Origin: Geobacillus zalihae NBRC 101842 | GTDB lineage: Bacteria; Bacillota; Bacilli; Bacillales; Anoxybacillaceae | Assembly: GCF_001544135.1 (NCBI RefSeq) | Contig: NZ_BCPV01000023.1 | Location: 1 to 34,930 of the forward strand | DNA: 34,930 nucleotides | Direction: 5' to 3' | Shown: one piece after another, positions 15,801 through 24,421 of the stretch | How positions within the stretch are numbered: position 1 is the stretch's first letter | How the letters are laid out: every line of letters begins with the position of its first letter | Notes under the pieces: generated by a model | Databases searched by the model: none | Told to the model about the DNA's origin: nothing | What the model saw: only the letters and a program-made list of their open reading frames with translations | Made by a program: the position numbers and the translations under genes

Positions 15801-17327
15801 ATGGACACACTATCGTTTTTGTTTGACGGATTTCAGACGGCGCTTCAGCCGCATAACTTGCTGTTTGCGTTTATCGGGGTGTTGATCGGCACGGCGGTCG
15901 GCGTGCTGCCGGGGATCGGGCCGATGAGCGGAGTGGCGCTGCTCATTCCGGTGACGGCGTCGATGACATCGGGTTTGAGTCCCGAGCAGGCGGCTGCCAG
16001 TTCGATCATCTTGCTGGCAGGCGTGTATTACGGGGCGATGTACGGCGGGTCGACGACGTCAATTTTGTTAAACACGCCCGGGGAATCATCGTCTGTTGTC
16101 ACGACGCTGGACGGCTACCAAATGGCGCGGCAGGGGAGAGCCGGAGCGGCGCTGGCGATTGCGGCGATCGGTTCGTTTGTGGCGGGGATTGTGTCGCTCA
16201 TCGGTCTTGTATTATTAGCGGAGCCGCTGTCCAATGTCGCCTTGAAGTTCGGTCCGGCGGAGTATTTTTCGCTTATGCTGCTGGGGCTTGCTGCGGTGAG
16301 CGGCCTTGCCGGCAAATCGATGACGAAAGCGTGGATCATGACGGTGTTCGGCTTGTTGCTTTCCACGATCGGGCTCGACAACGTCTCTGGCGTCGCACGC
16401 TTCACGTACAACATTTCCTATTTGTATGGGGGGCTGGAGTTTTTAACCGTAGCGGTCGGGTTGTTTGCGTTGGGGGAAGTATTCAAGTCCATTCTCCACA
16501 ACGAAATGAACAGCGGGGAAATTGCGAAAATTGGCCGCGTGTTGCCGACGAAAGCGGACTTGAAGGAAAGTGCCGGCCCGATTGCCCGCGGGTCGCTGCT
16601 CGGTTTTTTCATCGGGGTGCTGCCGGGAGCCGGAGCGACGTTGGCATCGTTTTTCTCCTATATTCTTGAAAAGAAAGTGAGCAAACATCCGGAAAAGTTC
16701 GGGCAAGGGACGATCGCCGGTGTGGCGGCGCCGGAGTCGGCGAACAACGGCGCATCCGGGGGCGCAATGATTCCGCTTTTGACGCTGGGCATTCCTGGTT
16801 CAGGGACGACAGCGATCCTCATGGGTGCACTCATTATGTACAACGTCCAGCCAGGTCCACTGTTGTTCGATGAGCATCCAGCTGTCGCCTGGGGATTGAT
16901 CGCCAGCATGTTTATCGGCAACGTCATGTTGCTCATTCTCAACATGCCGCTCGTCAAAGTGTTCGCGAAAATTATCCAGACGCCGACGAAATATTTGTTG
17001 CCACTTATTATTGCCATTTCCGTGTTCGGTGTGTATGCGGTGCAAGTGACGACGTTTGATGTGTTTCTGTTGTTGGCATTTGGCTTGCTCGGCTATTGGC
17101 TTGCGGAACACGACTATCCGCTTGCCCCGCTTGTGCTGGGGCTTGTGTTGGGGCCGATGATCGAAAACAATATGCGCCGGGCGTTGACGGCATCAAACGG
17201 GGACTATCTCGTTTTCTTTGAAAAGCCGATTTCGCTCGTCTTGTTGGTCATTGCCTTTTTATGGATTGCCGTGCCGTTTGTCATGAAACTAAGAGGAAAA
17301 TCGGTTGTCATCAACGAAGATATGTAA
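15801..17327 (+). CDS. tctA: tripartite tricarboxylate transporter large permease
   Basis: A 508-residue polytopic membrane protein, normal length for TctA. Signature segments are GVLPGIGPMSGVALLIP near the N-terminus and PESANNGASGGAMIPLLTLG followed by IPGSGTTAI in the second half, both part of the internally repeated TctA fold. It is the transport channel that works with TctB and the TctC lipoprotein, using an ion gradient. AAGGAGGGG precedes the ATG. A strong terminator follows, separating tctCBA from the two-component genes. Confidence 0.95.
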   Translation: MDTLSFLFDGFQTALQPHNLLFAFIGVLIGTAVGVLPGIGPMSGVALLIPVTASMTSGLSPEQAAASSIILLAGVYYGAMYGGSTTSILLNTPGESSSVVTTLDGYQMARQGRAGAALAIAAIGSFVAGIVSLIGLVLLAEPLSNVALKFGPAEYFSLMLLGLAAVSGLAGKSMTKAWIMTVFGLLLSTIGLDNVSGVARFTYNISYLYGGLEFLTVAVGLFALGEVFKSILHNEMNSGEIAKIGRVLPTKADLKESAGPIARGSLLGFFIGVLPGAGATLASFFSYILEKKVSKHPEKFGQGTIAGVAAPESANNGASGGAMIPLLTLGIPGSGTTAILMGALIMYNVQPGPLLFDEHPAVAWGLIASMFIGNVMLLILNMPLVKVFAKIIQTPTKYLLPLIIAISVFGVYAVQVTTFDVFLLLAFGLLGYWLAEHDYPLAPLVLGLVLGPMIENNMRRALTASNGDYLVFFEKPISLVLLVIAFLWIAVPFVMKLRGKSVVINEDM

Positions 17328-17331
17328 TAAT

Positions 17332-17378
17332 AGAAAGAAAGACGTTCCGCCTAACAGGCGGACTGTCTTTCTTTATTT
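17332..17378 (+). terminator. strong terminator after tctA
   Basis: An outer stem AAGAAAGAC (17335-17343) with GTCTTTCTT (17364-17372) and an inner stem CCGCCT (17347-17352) with AGGCGG (17356-17361) form a long hairpin followed by TATTTG. Confidence 0.85.
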
Positions 17379-17399
17379 GCTGTTTGGGGAGCGAGCCCT

Positions 17400-19010
17400 A
17401 TGAAGCTTCAAACACGGTTAATGGTCATTATTTGTTCATTGTTGCTGCTGGTGATCGTGGTTTTAACGTTTTTGTTTCAGCATATGTTTGCGACGACGCT
17501 CAAACAACAAATTGGCATGCGAGCGCTGAATGTGGCCGAGACGGTCGCGTCGACTCCGCTCGTGCGCGAGGCGTTCCGCGACCCGAATCCGTCAGTGCGC
17601 TTGCAGCCGTTTGCTGAATATATTCGCCGAAAGACAGGGGCGGAGTACGTAGTGATTGGCAACCGTAAGGGAATCCGCTACGCTCACCCACTGCCAGATC
17701 GGATTGGAAAGCATATGGTAGGGGGCGACAACGGCGAAGTGCTGAAAGGCAAAGCGATTATTTCCGAGGCGGTCGGTTCGCTTGGTCCGGCGATCCGGGG
17801 AAAAGCGCCGGTTTTGGATGAAAACGGACATGTGATCGGCATTGTTTCGGTTGGTTTTTTGCTAGAGGATATTCGACAAACGGTGTGGTCATATAGCCTG
17901 AAGATTTTTCTCTTCTCTGTTCTTGCCCTTTTGCTCGGAGCGGTGGGGGCCGTGGCGATCGCCAAGGCGGTGAAGAAATCGATTCATGGCCTTGAACCGG
18001 AAGAAATCGGTTTGCTCTACCAAGAAAAGCAAGCGATTTTAGAGGCGATTCGCGAAGGAATTGTGGCCATCAATCAAGAGGGAACGATTACAATGGTCAA
18101 CCGAACGGCACTGAAGCTGCTTGGGTATGAGAACGAACGCGATGTGCTGGGAATGCCGATCTTGCAGCTTATTCCCCACTCGAGGCTGCCTGAAGTCATT
18201 CGGACGGGGCAGGCGGAATTTGACGATGAAATGGTGTTAGGTGAAGAAACGGTCATTGCCAATCGCATTCCGATTAAAGATAAAGCGGACCGCGTGATCG
18301 GGGCGGTGTCGACGTTTCGCAATAAATCAGAACTGTATCGCCTGACAAAAGAGCTGTCACAGCTGCGAAGTTATGCCGATGCCTTGCGCGCGCAAACGCA
18401 CGAATTTTCCAACAAGCTGTATTTGATCTCTGGCCTGATTCAACTGGAATCGTATGAGGAAGCGCTTGAACTGATCGCAAAAGAGACCGACTTGCAACAA
18501 AACATCGTCCGGTTTGTCATGAAAGAAATTCCAGATCCGATCATCGGCGGTCTGCTGATCGGCAAGTTCAATCGCGCCAACGAGCTGAAAATTGTGTTTG
18601 AAATTGATCGGGAAAGCAGTTTCCGTGATGTGCCGTCATGGATGGACCGGGACCATCTGGTAACCATTATTGGGAATGTCGTAGATAACGCCATGGAAGC
18701 CGTTCTCCATAACGGAAAGGAAGAGAAACGGGTGGCCGTTTTTTTGACTGACCTTGGCGATGATTTAATTATTGAGGTTGAGGATAACGGATTAGGCATT
18801 GACCCAGCTGTAGCGGAACGGATCTACGAGCGCGGCTTTTCAACGAAGGCGGCCGGAGGGCGGGGGTATGGGCTTGATCTAGTGAACCGGGCGTTGACAA
18901 TGCTCGGGGGGCAAATGACGCATCGATCGGAGCAAGGAGCAGGCACGGTATTTACCATCATGATCCCAAAGCGGCCAGCCCATGTCGGGCGGCAGGACCG
19001 CCAAGGCTAG
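17400..19010 (+). CDS. CitA/DcuS-family sensor histidine kinase
   Basis: A 536-residue membrane kinase. A first membrane segment (about 7-29), an extracytoplasmic sensor domain (about 30-165) and a second segment (about 167-192) are followed by a PAS domain (about 205-310). The SpoOB-type phosphoacceptor H334 lies in AQTHEFSNKLYLISGLIQ, and the ATPase domain has NVVDNAMEAVL, EVEDNGLGI and GRGYGLDLV. This architecture is that of kinases that sense citrate, malate or fumarate outside the cell. The position after tctCBA suggests it controls that operon. The ATG at 17400 has GGGGAGC upstream. The ligand is inference. Confidence 0.93.
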   Translation: MKLQTRLMVIICSLLLLVIVVLTFLFQHMFATTLKQQIGMRALNVAETVASTPLVREAFRDPNPSVRLQPFAEYIRRKTGAEYVVIGNRKGIRYAHPLPDRIGKHMVGGDNGEVLKGKAIISEAVGSLGPAIRGKAPVLDENGHVIGIVSVGFLLEDIRQTVWSYSLKIFLFSVLALLLGAVGAVAIAKAVKKSIHGLEPEEIGLLYQEKQAILEAIREGIVAINQEGTITMVNRTALKLLGYENERDVLGMPILQLIPHSRLPEVIRTGQAEFDDEMVLGEETVIANRIPIKDKADRVIGAVSTFRNKSELYRLTKELSQLRSYADALRAQTHEFSNKLYLISGLIQLESYEEALELIAKETDLQQNIVRFVMKEIPDPIIGGLLIGKFNRANELKIVFEIDRESSFRDVPSWMDRDHLVTIIGNVVDNAMEAVLHNGKEEKRVAVFLTDLGDDLIIEVEDNGLGIDPAVAERIYERGFSTKAAGGRGYGLDLVNRALTMLGGQMTHRSEQGAGTVFTIMIPKRPAHVGRQDRQG

Positions 19011-19023
19011 AAGGAGGGAACCG

Positions 19024-19716
19024 ATGTTGCCGATTCGTGTACTGATTATTGAAGACGACCGTCGCATTGCGGAAATCAATCGGCGCTTTGTCGAGAAAGT
19101 GAACGGTTATGAAGTGGTCGGCATCGCCACGAACGCTGAAGAGGCAAGGGAATTGACGGAGGTGTTGCGGCCAGACATGTTGTTGCTTGACGTCTATTTT
19201 CCCGATATGAACGGCCTTTCGTTTTTGAAATGGGTGCGAGAGCGTTTTTCCGATATCGATATTATTATGATCACCGCAGCACGAGAAGTGGAGGCGCTGA
19301 AGCAAGCGCTGCATGGCGGAGTGTTTGATTACATTATCAAGCCGATTATGTTTGACCGTTTTGCGGAAACGTTAAATCGATACAAGGAGTATTATGACAA
19401 AATGCAACGGTGGGTGAAAGAGAAAGAGTGGATTGGCCAAGAAGAGGTTGATGCCTTAATGGGAAGAGAAGTGTCCGTTAAGGAACAGCCCATGTTGCCT
19501 AAAGGCATTCAGCCATTGACCCTAGAAAAAGTGTTGGCGGTTGTGAGACAGTGCGCAGAAGGCATCACCGCTGAAGAAGTGGGGCGGCAAATCGGAACCA
19601 GCCGGACGACGGCCCGCCGTTACTTGGAGTATCTCGTCTCTGTCGGCCAGGTGACGGCCGATATTGCCTATGGATCCGTTGGGCGGCCGGAACGAGTTTA
19701 CAAGAAGAAAATGTAG
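19024..19716 (+). CDS. CitB/DcuR-family response regulator
   Basis: A 230-residue regulator. The receiver domain (about 1-125) has VLIIEDDRRIAEIN with the acidic pocket, phospho-acceptor D56 in LLLDVYFPD, and the conserved lysine in FDYIIKPIMF. The C-terminal DNA-binding part (about 160-230) contains GITAEEVGRQIGTSRTTARRYLEYL, an HTH like that of CitT/DcuR/MalR regulators. The ATG at 19024 has AAGGAGGGA and lies 13 bp after the kinase stop. It likely activates tctCBA and possibly the AEC carrier gene. Confidence 0.94.
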   Translation: MLPIRVLIIEDDRRIAEINRRFVEKVNGYEVVGIATNAEEARELTEVLRPDMLLLDVYFPDMNGLSFLKWVRERFSDIDIIMITAAREVEALKQALHGGVFDYIIKPIMFDRFAETLNRYKEYYDKMQRWVKEKEWIGQEEVDALMGREVSVKEQPMLPKGIQPLTLEKVLAVVRQCAEGITAEEVGRQIGTSRTTARRYLEYLVSVGQVTADIAYGSVGRPERVYKKKM

Positions 19717-19775
19717 ATATGGATTTTCAAAAATGAAACATGCATTATATGGATAAAGAAAGAGAGGAGAGCGTC

Positions 19776-20711
19776 TTGGCTGTTTTTAGCGGCATTTTAT
19801 TGCAAGTGATGGTTCCGATGTTATTGATTGTCGGCTTGGGGGCAGGGCTTCACCGCTTCTTTCATCTTGACCTCAATACGTTATCCAAATTGAACATGTA
19901 CGTCCTGCTGCCGGCAGTCGCATTCATCAACGTGTATGACAGTGAGTTGGATGGAAAAGTGTTGGCGGCCATCTTAGAATTTCTCTTGTTGCAAAACAGC
20001 GGACTGATCGTTTTGAGTATGATGATGGCCAAGTTATTCAAATTGGAACGGAGTTTGTCAGCCGTATTTCAAAACACCATTGTGTTGAACAACTCAGGTA
20101 ATTTCGGCATCCCGGTCAGTCAGCTTGTATTTCATCAACATCCGCTCGGGGCGACGATTCAAATTATGGTGACGATCTTTCAAAATTTCTTGACGAATAC
20201 ATATGGGGTATACCAGTTTGTATCCGGGAATGGAAAAAGAGGGAAATGGACTGCGGAGATATGGAAAAATCCCGTTCTTCACGCGCTGTTGCTTGGCGTA
20301 GTTTGTCGATGGCTTCATATCCCCATCCCATCATTTTTATGGGCGCCGCTTCAGCGGGTTGCCGATGCGTTTTTAGCCATCGCTCTCTTTACGTTGGGAG
20401 CGCAAATCGCCTACGCCCGTTTTACTGCCTTGCCGCCGCTTGTGTATGTGAGTGTGTTCGGGCGCTTGATTTTGTCGCCGCTGTTGGCTGCGTCTTTGAT
20501 CTTTCTATTAGGAATGGATGGAGTGACGGCTCAGGCATTGCTCATTGCCAGTTCCTATCCGTGCTCGCGCAATACGGCGCTGTATGCACTCGAGTATGAC
20601 TGCCACCCAGATTATGCCGCCCAGGCGGTGTTGGTGTCGACCTTGTTGAGCGCCATTACCGTGACAGGCGCAGTATATGCGGCCCGCCTGCTGTTTCCGA
20701 TTGGCGGATGA
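19776..20711 (+). CDS. AEC-family (auxin efflux/malate permease-like) transporter
   Basis: About 311 residues with ten or so hydrophobic segments. NMYVLLPAVAFINVYDSE and NSGNFGIPVSQLVFHQ are typical of the AEC family, which includes malate and other organic-acid carriers. I choose the TTG at 19776 because GAGGAG lies 7 bases upstream and the protein then begins with the first membrane helix; in-frame ATGs at 19740 and 19749 lack a ribosome binding site. It follows the response regulator with no terminator, so it probably belongs to the same transcript. The substrate is unknown. Confidence 0.88.
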   Translation: MAVFSGILLQVMVPMLLIVGLGAGLHRFFHLDLNTLSKLNMYVLLPAVAFINVYDSELDGKVLAAILEFLLLQNSGLIVLSMMMAKLFKLERSLSAVFQNTIVLNNSGNFGIPVSQLVFHQHPLGATIQIMVTIFQNFLTNTYGVYQFVSGNGKRGKWTAEIWKNPVLHALLLGVVCRWLHIPIPSFLWAPLQRVADAFLAIALFTLGAQIAYARFTALPPLVYVSVFGRLILSPLLAASLIFLLGMDGVTAQALLIASSYPCSRNTALYALEYDCHPDYAAQAVLVSTLLSAITVTGAVYAARLLFPIGG

Positions 20712-20726
20712 AAACGGGGGCAAGTT

Positions 20727-20894
20727 GTCGTCGACCTCCAATCGTGCAAAAATCCCGGGGGATCGACGACAATGTCTTTTCGCGTCAAAATCCTACAGCC
20801 AACACGGCTGAACAGTATTGACAGAATTTTTGAAACGTGTTATTCTGAAAACAGCCAAAAGGGGAAAAGCTTGATTTTACGCACATGATTTGGG
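20727..20894 (+). promoter_or_regulatory. CRISPR leader of array 2
   Basis: This is a second copy of the leader at 10711-10879. Homology begins sharply at the stem TGTCGTCGA (20727-20735), which pairs with TCGACGACA (20763-20771). The promoter TTGACA (20818-20823), 17 bp, TATTCT (20841-20846) is conserved. The T run after the stem is weaker here (TCTTTT). The sequences before the leader (end of the AEC gene here, end of mtlD at leader 1) are unrelated. Confidence 0.85.
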
Positions 20895-21452
20895 GTTTTT
20901 ATCGTACCTATGAGGGATTGAAACCCTTTTACGTCACCAATCACAATTCCTGTTACCTCGGTTTTTATCGTACCTATGAGGGATTGAAACGAATCACGCA
21001 AGCAAACAGTTGCTACACTGCTATCGTTTTTATCGTACCTATGAGGGATTGAAACTCGCGCCGGCAGCGGCAGAACTTGCGCAAGCCTAGTTTTTATCGT
21101 ACCTATGAGGGATTGAAACAGGAGGGAACAAAATGAAGAGTCACACATTACAAGTGTTTTTATCGTACCTATGAGGGATTGAAACTATAGTGTTCTTTAC
21201 TTGCTTCCATGTAATCAGCGTTTTTATCGTACCTATGAGGGATTGAAACACGCTTTCGTTCCCATCGCTTCGACTTGTAGAAAGGAGTTTTTATCGTACC
21301 TATGAGGGATTGAAACTCTTGGAATTGGGATAAATTCTTTCCAACCAAGGATATGTTTTTATCGTACCTATGAGGGATTGAAACAAGAGATTGTCACCAC
21401 GATCAAACCGTATCTTGCGAAGGTTTTTATCGTACCTATGAGGGATTGAACC
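20895..21452 (+). CRISPR. CRISPR array 2: 9 repeats, 8 spacers
   Basis: It has the same 30-bp repeat and orientation as array 1. Repeats start at 20895, 20961, 21026, 21090, 21156, 21220, 21287, 21355 and 21423; the last has one substitution (penultimate base A to C). Spacers are 34-38 bp and none looked identical to a spacer of array 1 by eye. Transcription is from the leader on the 5' side. Confidence 0.99.
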
Positions 21453-21467
21453 TATCTCCCTGCCACA

Positions 21468-21497
21468 GCTGAACCACTGCTGAGTTCAGCTTGTTTT
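21468..21497 (+). terminator. terminator at the end of array 2
   Basis: GCTGAAC (21468-21474) pairs with GTTCAGC (21484-21490) over a 9-base loop, followed by TTGTTTT. It lies 16 bp after the last repeat and would end the pre-crRNA. Confidence 0.75.
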
Positions 21498-21593
21498 ACC
21501 GCTCGACATAGAAGACCGGTGAAAAACGGTGGCTTTCGCGTAATCAGCGTTTTGGGGCGCGAGAGAAGGCCTAGTTTTAAAAGACTTATCCAC

Positions 21594-21635
21594 TTGAGAA
21601 AATAGTGTTTTTCGCGGTTTTTTCACTACATCACC
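21594..21635 (+). repeat. left imperfect inverted repeat flanking the second Rpn gene
   Basis: It runs from TTGAGAA to TTTCACTACATCACC and matches the reverse complement of 22853-22895 with some substitutions and small gaps. The 12 bases next to the gene differ at one position. No other feature explains this 21498-21759 stretch. Confidence 0.5.
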
Positions 21636-21759
21636 ACCCTTATAGGAAAAGGACGAATGCGAAATGGCACATGCCAAAAAACGTGGGAGGGATAAGGAGG
21701 AGTTCGGCCGCGAAGGGCGAATACAGTACGGTGAATCCGACATTGCCGGGAGGGAAAAC

Positions 21760-22662
21760 GTGGCTAGGAAGCGAATCGATCATGACCGGTTGTTCAAAGA
21801 GCTGCTGTCGACATTTTTTGAGGAGTTTTTGCTTCTTTTCTTTCCCGACGTGTACGAGTACATTGACGTTCACCATCTCTCTTTCCTCTCCGAGGAACTG
21901 TTCACCGATGTGACGGCCGGAGAGAAGCACCGCGTCGACTTGTTGGTCGAAACAAAGGTAAAAGGGGAAGACGGGCTCGTCATTGTCCATGTCGAGCATC
22001 AAAGCTACACCCAGCGGACCTTCCCCGAGCGAATGTTCCTCTACTTCAGCCGCTTGTTTCAAAAATACCGCCGCCGTATTCTCCCGATTGCCATCTTCAG
22101 TTATGACGAACAATACGATGAGCCTTCCTCATGGGTCATGCAGTTTCCGTTTTTGACCGTTCTTGACTTCCGCTTTTTGACGGTGGAGCTATGCAAACTG
22201 CCGTGGCGCGCGTACATCCGCCATGCCAACCCTGTCGCCGCTGCCTTGCTAAGCAAAATGGGGTATAATGAAGATGAGAAAGTCGACGTGAAAAAGGAAT
22301 TTTTGCGCATGCTCGTCCGCCTCGAGCTGGATGAAGCGAAACAGCGGCTGTTGTTCGGTTTTTTCGAGACGTATTTGCGGCTATCCGAAGAGGAGGAAGC
22401 GAAACTGCGAAACGAGGTGAGCCAAATGGAAACGAGGGAAGCAAAGCGTGTGATGGAACTCATCGTCTCATACGAACAGCGGGGGATGGAAAAGGGAATC
22501 CAACAAGGAATCGAACAGGGGATGAAGCAAGGACGCCAACAAGGGATCGAGGAAGGGAAGCTCGACGTGGTGAAGAGAATGCTGGCGAAAGGGTACGATG
22601 TCGACACGATTCACGAACTGACTGGGCTGCCGGTCGAGACGATTGAAAAGGTGAGGCAGTAA
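21760..22662 (+). CDS. Rpn-family PD-(D/E)XK nuclease / putative transposase, paralogue
   Basis: About 300 residues, clearly paralogous to the protein at 13011-13859 along its whole length (IDHDRLFKELLSTFFEEFLL, RVDLLVETK, VHVEHQS). Candidate catalytic residues are D60, E79 and Q81. The glutamine-glycine repeat region is longer (GIQQGIEQGMKQGRQQGIEE) and leads to a C-terminal helical domain. I choose GTG at 21760, with GGGAGGG upstream, because the paralogue begins at the same point; an ATG at 21664 would add 32 residues and has only a distant AAAGGA. It follows array 2 as its paralogue follows array 1. Imperfect inverted repeats flank it. Function with CRISPR or as a mobile gene is not shown. 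Confidence 0.82.
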   Translation: MARKRIDHDRLFKELLSTFFEEFLLLFFPDVYEYIDVHHLSFLSEELFTDVTAGEKHRVDLLVETKVKGEDGLVIVHVEHQSYTQRTFPERMFLYFSRLFQKYRRRILPIAIFSYDEQYDEPSSWVMQFPFLTVLDFRFLTVELCKLPWRAYIRHANPVAAALLSKMGYNEDEKVDVKKEFLRMLVRLELDEAKQRLLFGFFETYLRLSEEEEAKLRNEVSQMETREAKRVMELIVSYEQRGMEKGIQQGIEQGMKQGRQQGIEEGKLDVVKRMLAKGYDVDTIHELTGLPVETIEKVRQ

Positions 22663-22782
22663 GTCGGATGCCCCCTGGCTAGAGCGAACGTCGCCGCCCG
22701 CAATGGCGTCAAATCCCTCATAAAGGGCGGCGGCCGTCTTGTTAGAGCCTTCGGACGTTTCGTTCCCAGGGGAGGTTTTTGG

Positions 22783-22832
22783 AAACGCCGTGTTTTGGGA
22801 ACTTTTTCGATTTATGAACGGCGTTTTTCTTT
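22783..22832 (+). terminator. terminator after the second Rpn gene
   Basis: AAACGCCGT (22783-22791) pairs with ACGGCGTTT (22818-22826) across a 26-base loop, followed by TTCTTTT. The loop is long, so efficiency is uncertain. Confidence 0.65.
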
Positions 22833-22852
22833 TATGATCAGTCTTCTAATCT

Positions 22853-22895
22853 GGTGATTTAGTGAAAAGTCGCAGAAAACGGATTTCCTTCTCAA
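22853..22895 (-). repeat. right imperfect inverted repeat flanking the second Rpn gene
   Basis: It starts GGTGATTTAGTGAAAA and ends CTTCTCAA; its reverse complement resembles 21594-21635. A shorter third copy in the direct orientation of the left repeat lies at 22958-22979 (TTTTTCACTAG). Together 22853-22979 look like a small imperfect palindrome with an inner TTCTCAA-A-TTGAGAA hairpin, possibly a MITE remnant. Confidence 0.45.
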
Positions 22896-22979
22896 ATTGA
22901 GAAATCCTTTAAAATCAACGCTTTTCGTTCATCCAAAAGCAACTGATTCAGCGAAATCGGTTGTTTTTCACTAGCCTCC

Positions 22980-23292
22980 TAGAAATGTTTCTTTTTCGGT
23001 ATAAGACCTCCTAAATCCCTGTCTTAGAGTGTGCATTTTTCAACGATCTTCTATATATTTACATTTCTAATACAATTATAATTTTATTGGAAATTTGGAA
23101 AAGAAGGAATTTTATGACCATATTAAAAATAGGTATTTGTTCATAAAAATGAATCAATGCATTGCTTAGTGCAAAATGAAAGTACAATCTATGAAGCCGT
23201 TTGGCGCGATCCATTCGGGCGGAATGACATCATTGGCAAGCTGTCACGGCCGTATACCGTTCATTGATTTCTAGGATTTCAAACAAAAACTA
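22980..23292 (+). other. AT-rich intergenic region, no supported gene
   Basis: This part is clearly richer in A and T than its neighbours (for example 23041-23110). It holds only short open frames without convincing ribosome binding sites. Around 23180-23270 there is a 29-codon frame without a start codon that may be a gene remnant, but I cannot name it. Confidence 0.5.
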
Positions 23293-23369
23293 TTGTAAAC
23301 CGCTTTCACTTGGTTTATAATAAAGCTAAACCGGTTTATGAAAGCGCTTTTGAACTAAATCGATTTAGT
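23293..23369 (+). promoter_or_regulatory. gluconate regulator promoter with two operators and a cre-like site
   Basis: TTGTAA (23293-23298), 17 bp, TATAAT (23316-23321) is a good sigma-A promoter. TAAACCGGTTTA (23327-23338) is a perfect palindrome over the expected transcription start. TGAAAGCGCTTTTG (23339-23352) resembles cre. ACTAAATCGATTTAGT (23354-23369) is a perfect 16-bp palindrome repeated downstream of gntK. The layout implies autoregulation by the LacI-type protein plus carbon control. Confidence 0.75.
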
Positions 23370-23387
23370 GCGAGAGAGGGATCCCTT

Positions 23388-24404
23388 TTGAAAAAAGTAA
23401 CGATGGCCGATGTCGCGAAATTGGCCAACGTTTCGAAAAGTACCGTGTCGCAATACTTAAATAAGCGCTATGAGTATATGAGCGAGGAGACGAGAAAGCG
23501 CATCGCCGAGGCGATTGAAGAGCTTGGGTATCAGCCGAACATCATCGCCCGCAGTTTGAAGCAAAAGACGACAGCGACCATTGGCGTGATTGTCTTTAAT
23601 ATGCTTCATATGATGACAACGCAAGTGCTGCACGCCATTGAAGAGGAATGCCAAAAGCGCGGGTTTCAAGTCATTGTCTGCAATTCCGGCGATGATCCGG
23701 ACAAGGAGAAAACATATGTCGATACGCTGCTGGCGAAGCAAGTGGACGGGCTGATCGTGTTTCCGACAGGAAAGAACGAGGACGTCTACCGCCGTCTTGT
23801 CGAGGAACGGTTTCCGCTTGTGTTTGTCGACCGGATGGTGCCGGGAGTGGAGGCGGACAGCGTGCTTCTGGATAACTTCGCTGCCGCGGAGATGGCAGTC
23901 GATTATTTCGCTTCCAACGGTTATCGGCGCATCGCTATTGTCACCCCTCCGCTTGTCCCTTACAACGTGCCGCGGATGGAGCGGTTGGAAGGGTTTCGGG
24001 CGGCCATGGAGAAAAGGGGATTTGAAGTTGGCGATCAAAACGTCATCGCCGCTGAACCTGCCGCGCTGCCTGGGGAGCTGAAGAAGCGGTTCATGGAATC
24101 GGAGCGGCCGAACGCCTTGTTTGCGATCAACGACTTGACGTTGATGGGGGTTTTGCGGTTTGTGAAAGACGCAGGGGTTCGTGTGACGGATGAGGTGGCG
24201 ATCATCAACATCGATGATGTACCGTTTGCCGACATTTACACGCCGGCGCTGACGACGATCGCCCAGCCGACGTTTGCGATGGGGAAAAAAGCAGCTGAGC
24301 GCGTGTTTGAACAAATGAAAGCGAAAAAAGCCGACGGTCCGCGCGTATTTCGTTTCTCCCCGACATTGATGGAACGGACATCGATCAGGCGGGGGAAGGC
24401 ATGA
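23388..24404 (+). CDS. LacI-family regulator of the gluconate operon
   Basis: About 338 residues. The N-terminal LacI HTH is VTMADVAKLANVSKSTVSQYLN, followed by the hinge region ELGYQPNIIARSL and a periplasmic-binding-protein-like effector domain ending in LMERTSIRRG. The TTG at 23388 has GAGAGGG upstream and starts as family members do (KKVTMADVAKLA); the longer frame from 23310 begins inside the promoter. Its stop overlaps the next frame's ATGA, with gntK following closely. Because gluconokinase and gluconate permease follow and share palindromic operators, it is the probable gluconate-responsive repressor. It is unrelated in family to the GntR repressor of Bacillus subtilis. KdgR-like regulators are the nearest resemblance I can suggest. 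Confidence 0.9.
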   Translation: MKKVTMADVAKLANVSKSTVSQYLNKRYEYMSEETRKRIAEAIEELGYQPNIIARSLKQKTTATIGVIVFNMLHMMTTQVLHAIEEECQKRGFQVIVCNSGDDPDKEKTYVDTLLAKQVDGLIVFPTGKNEDVYRRLVEERFPLVFVDRMVPGVEADSVLLDNFAAAEMAVDYFASNGYRRIAIVTPPLVPYNVPRMERLEGFRAAMEKRGFEVGDQNVIAAEPAALPGELKKRFMESERPNALFAINDLTLMGVLRFVKDAGVRVTDEVAIINIDDVPFADIYTPALTTIAQPTFAMGKKAAERVFEQMKAKKADGPRVFRFSPTLMERTSIRRGKA

Positions 24405-24421
24405 AGAAGGGAGGAGAAACG

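Noticed and set aside
10698-22662. Search for cas genes next to the arrays
   Set aside because: All genes here are transporters, regulators or Rpn proteins; none has Cas1, Cas2, Cas3, Cas6 or Cas10 motifs.
22690-22735. GCCGCCC/GGGCGGC hairpin after the second Rpn gene as a terminator
   Set aside because: No T run follows; the stem at 22783-22832 is the better candidate.
23180-23270. Start-less frame containing YEAVWRDPFGRNDIIGKL
   Set aside because: Could be a gene remnant, but no start, no homologue that I can name and another frame reads equally well.
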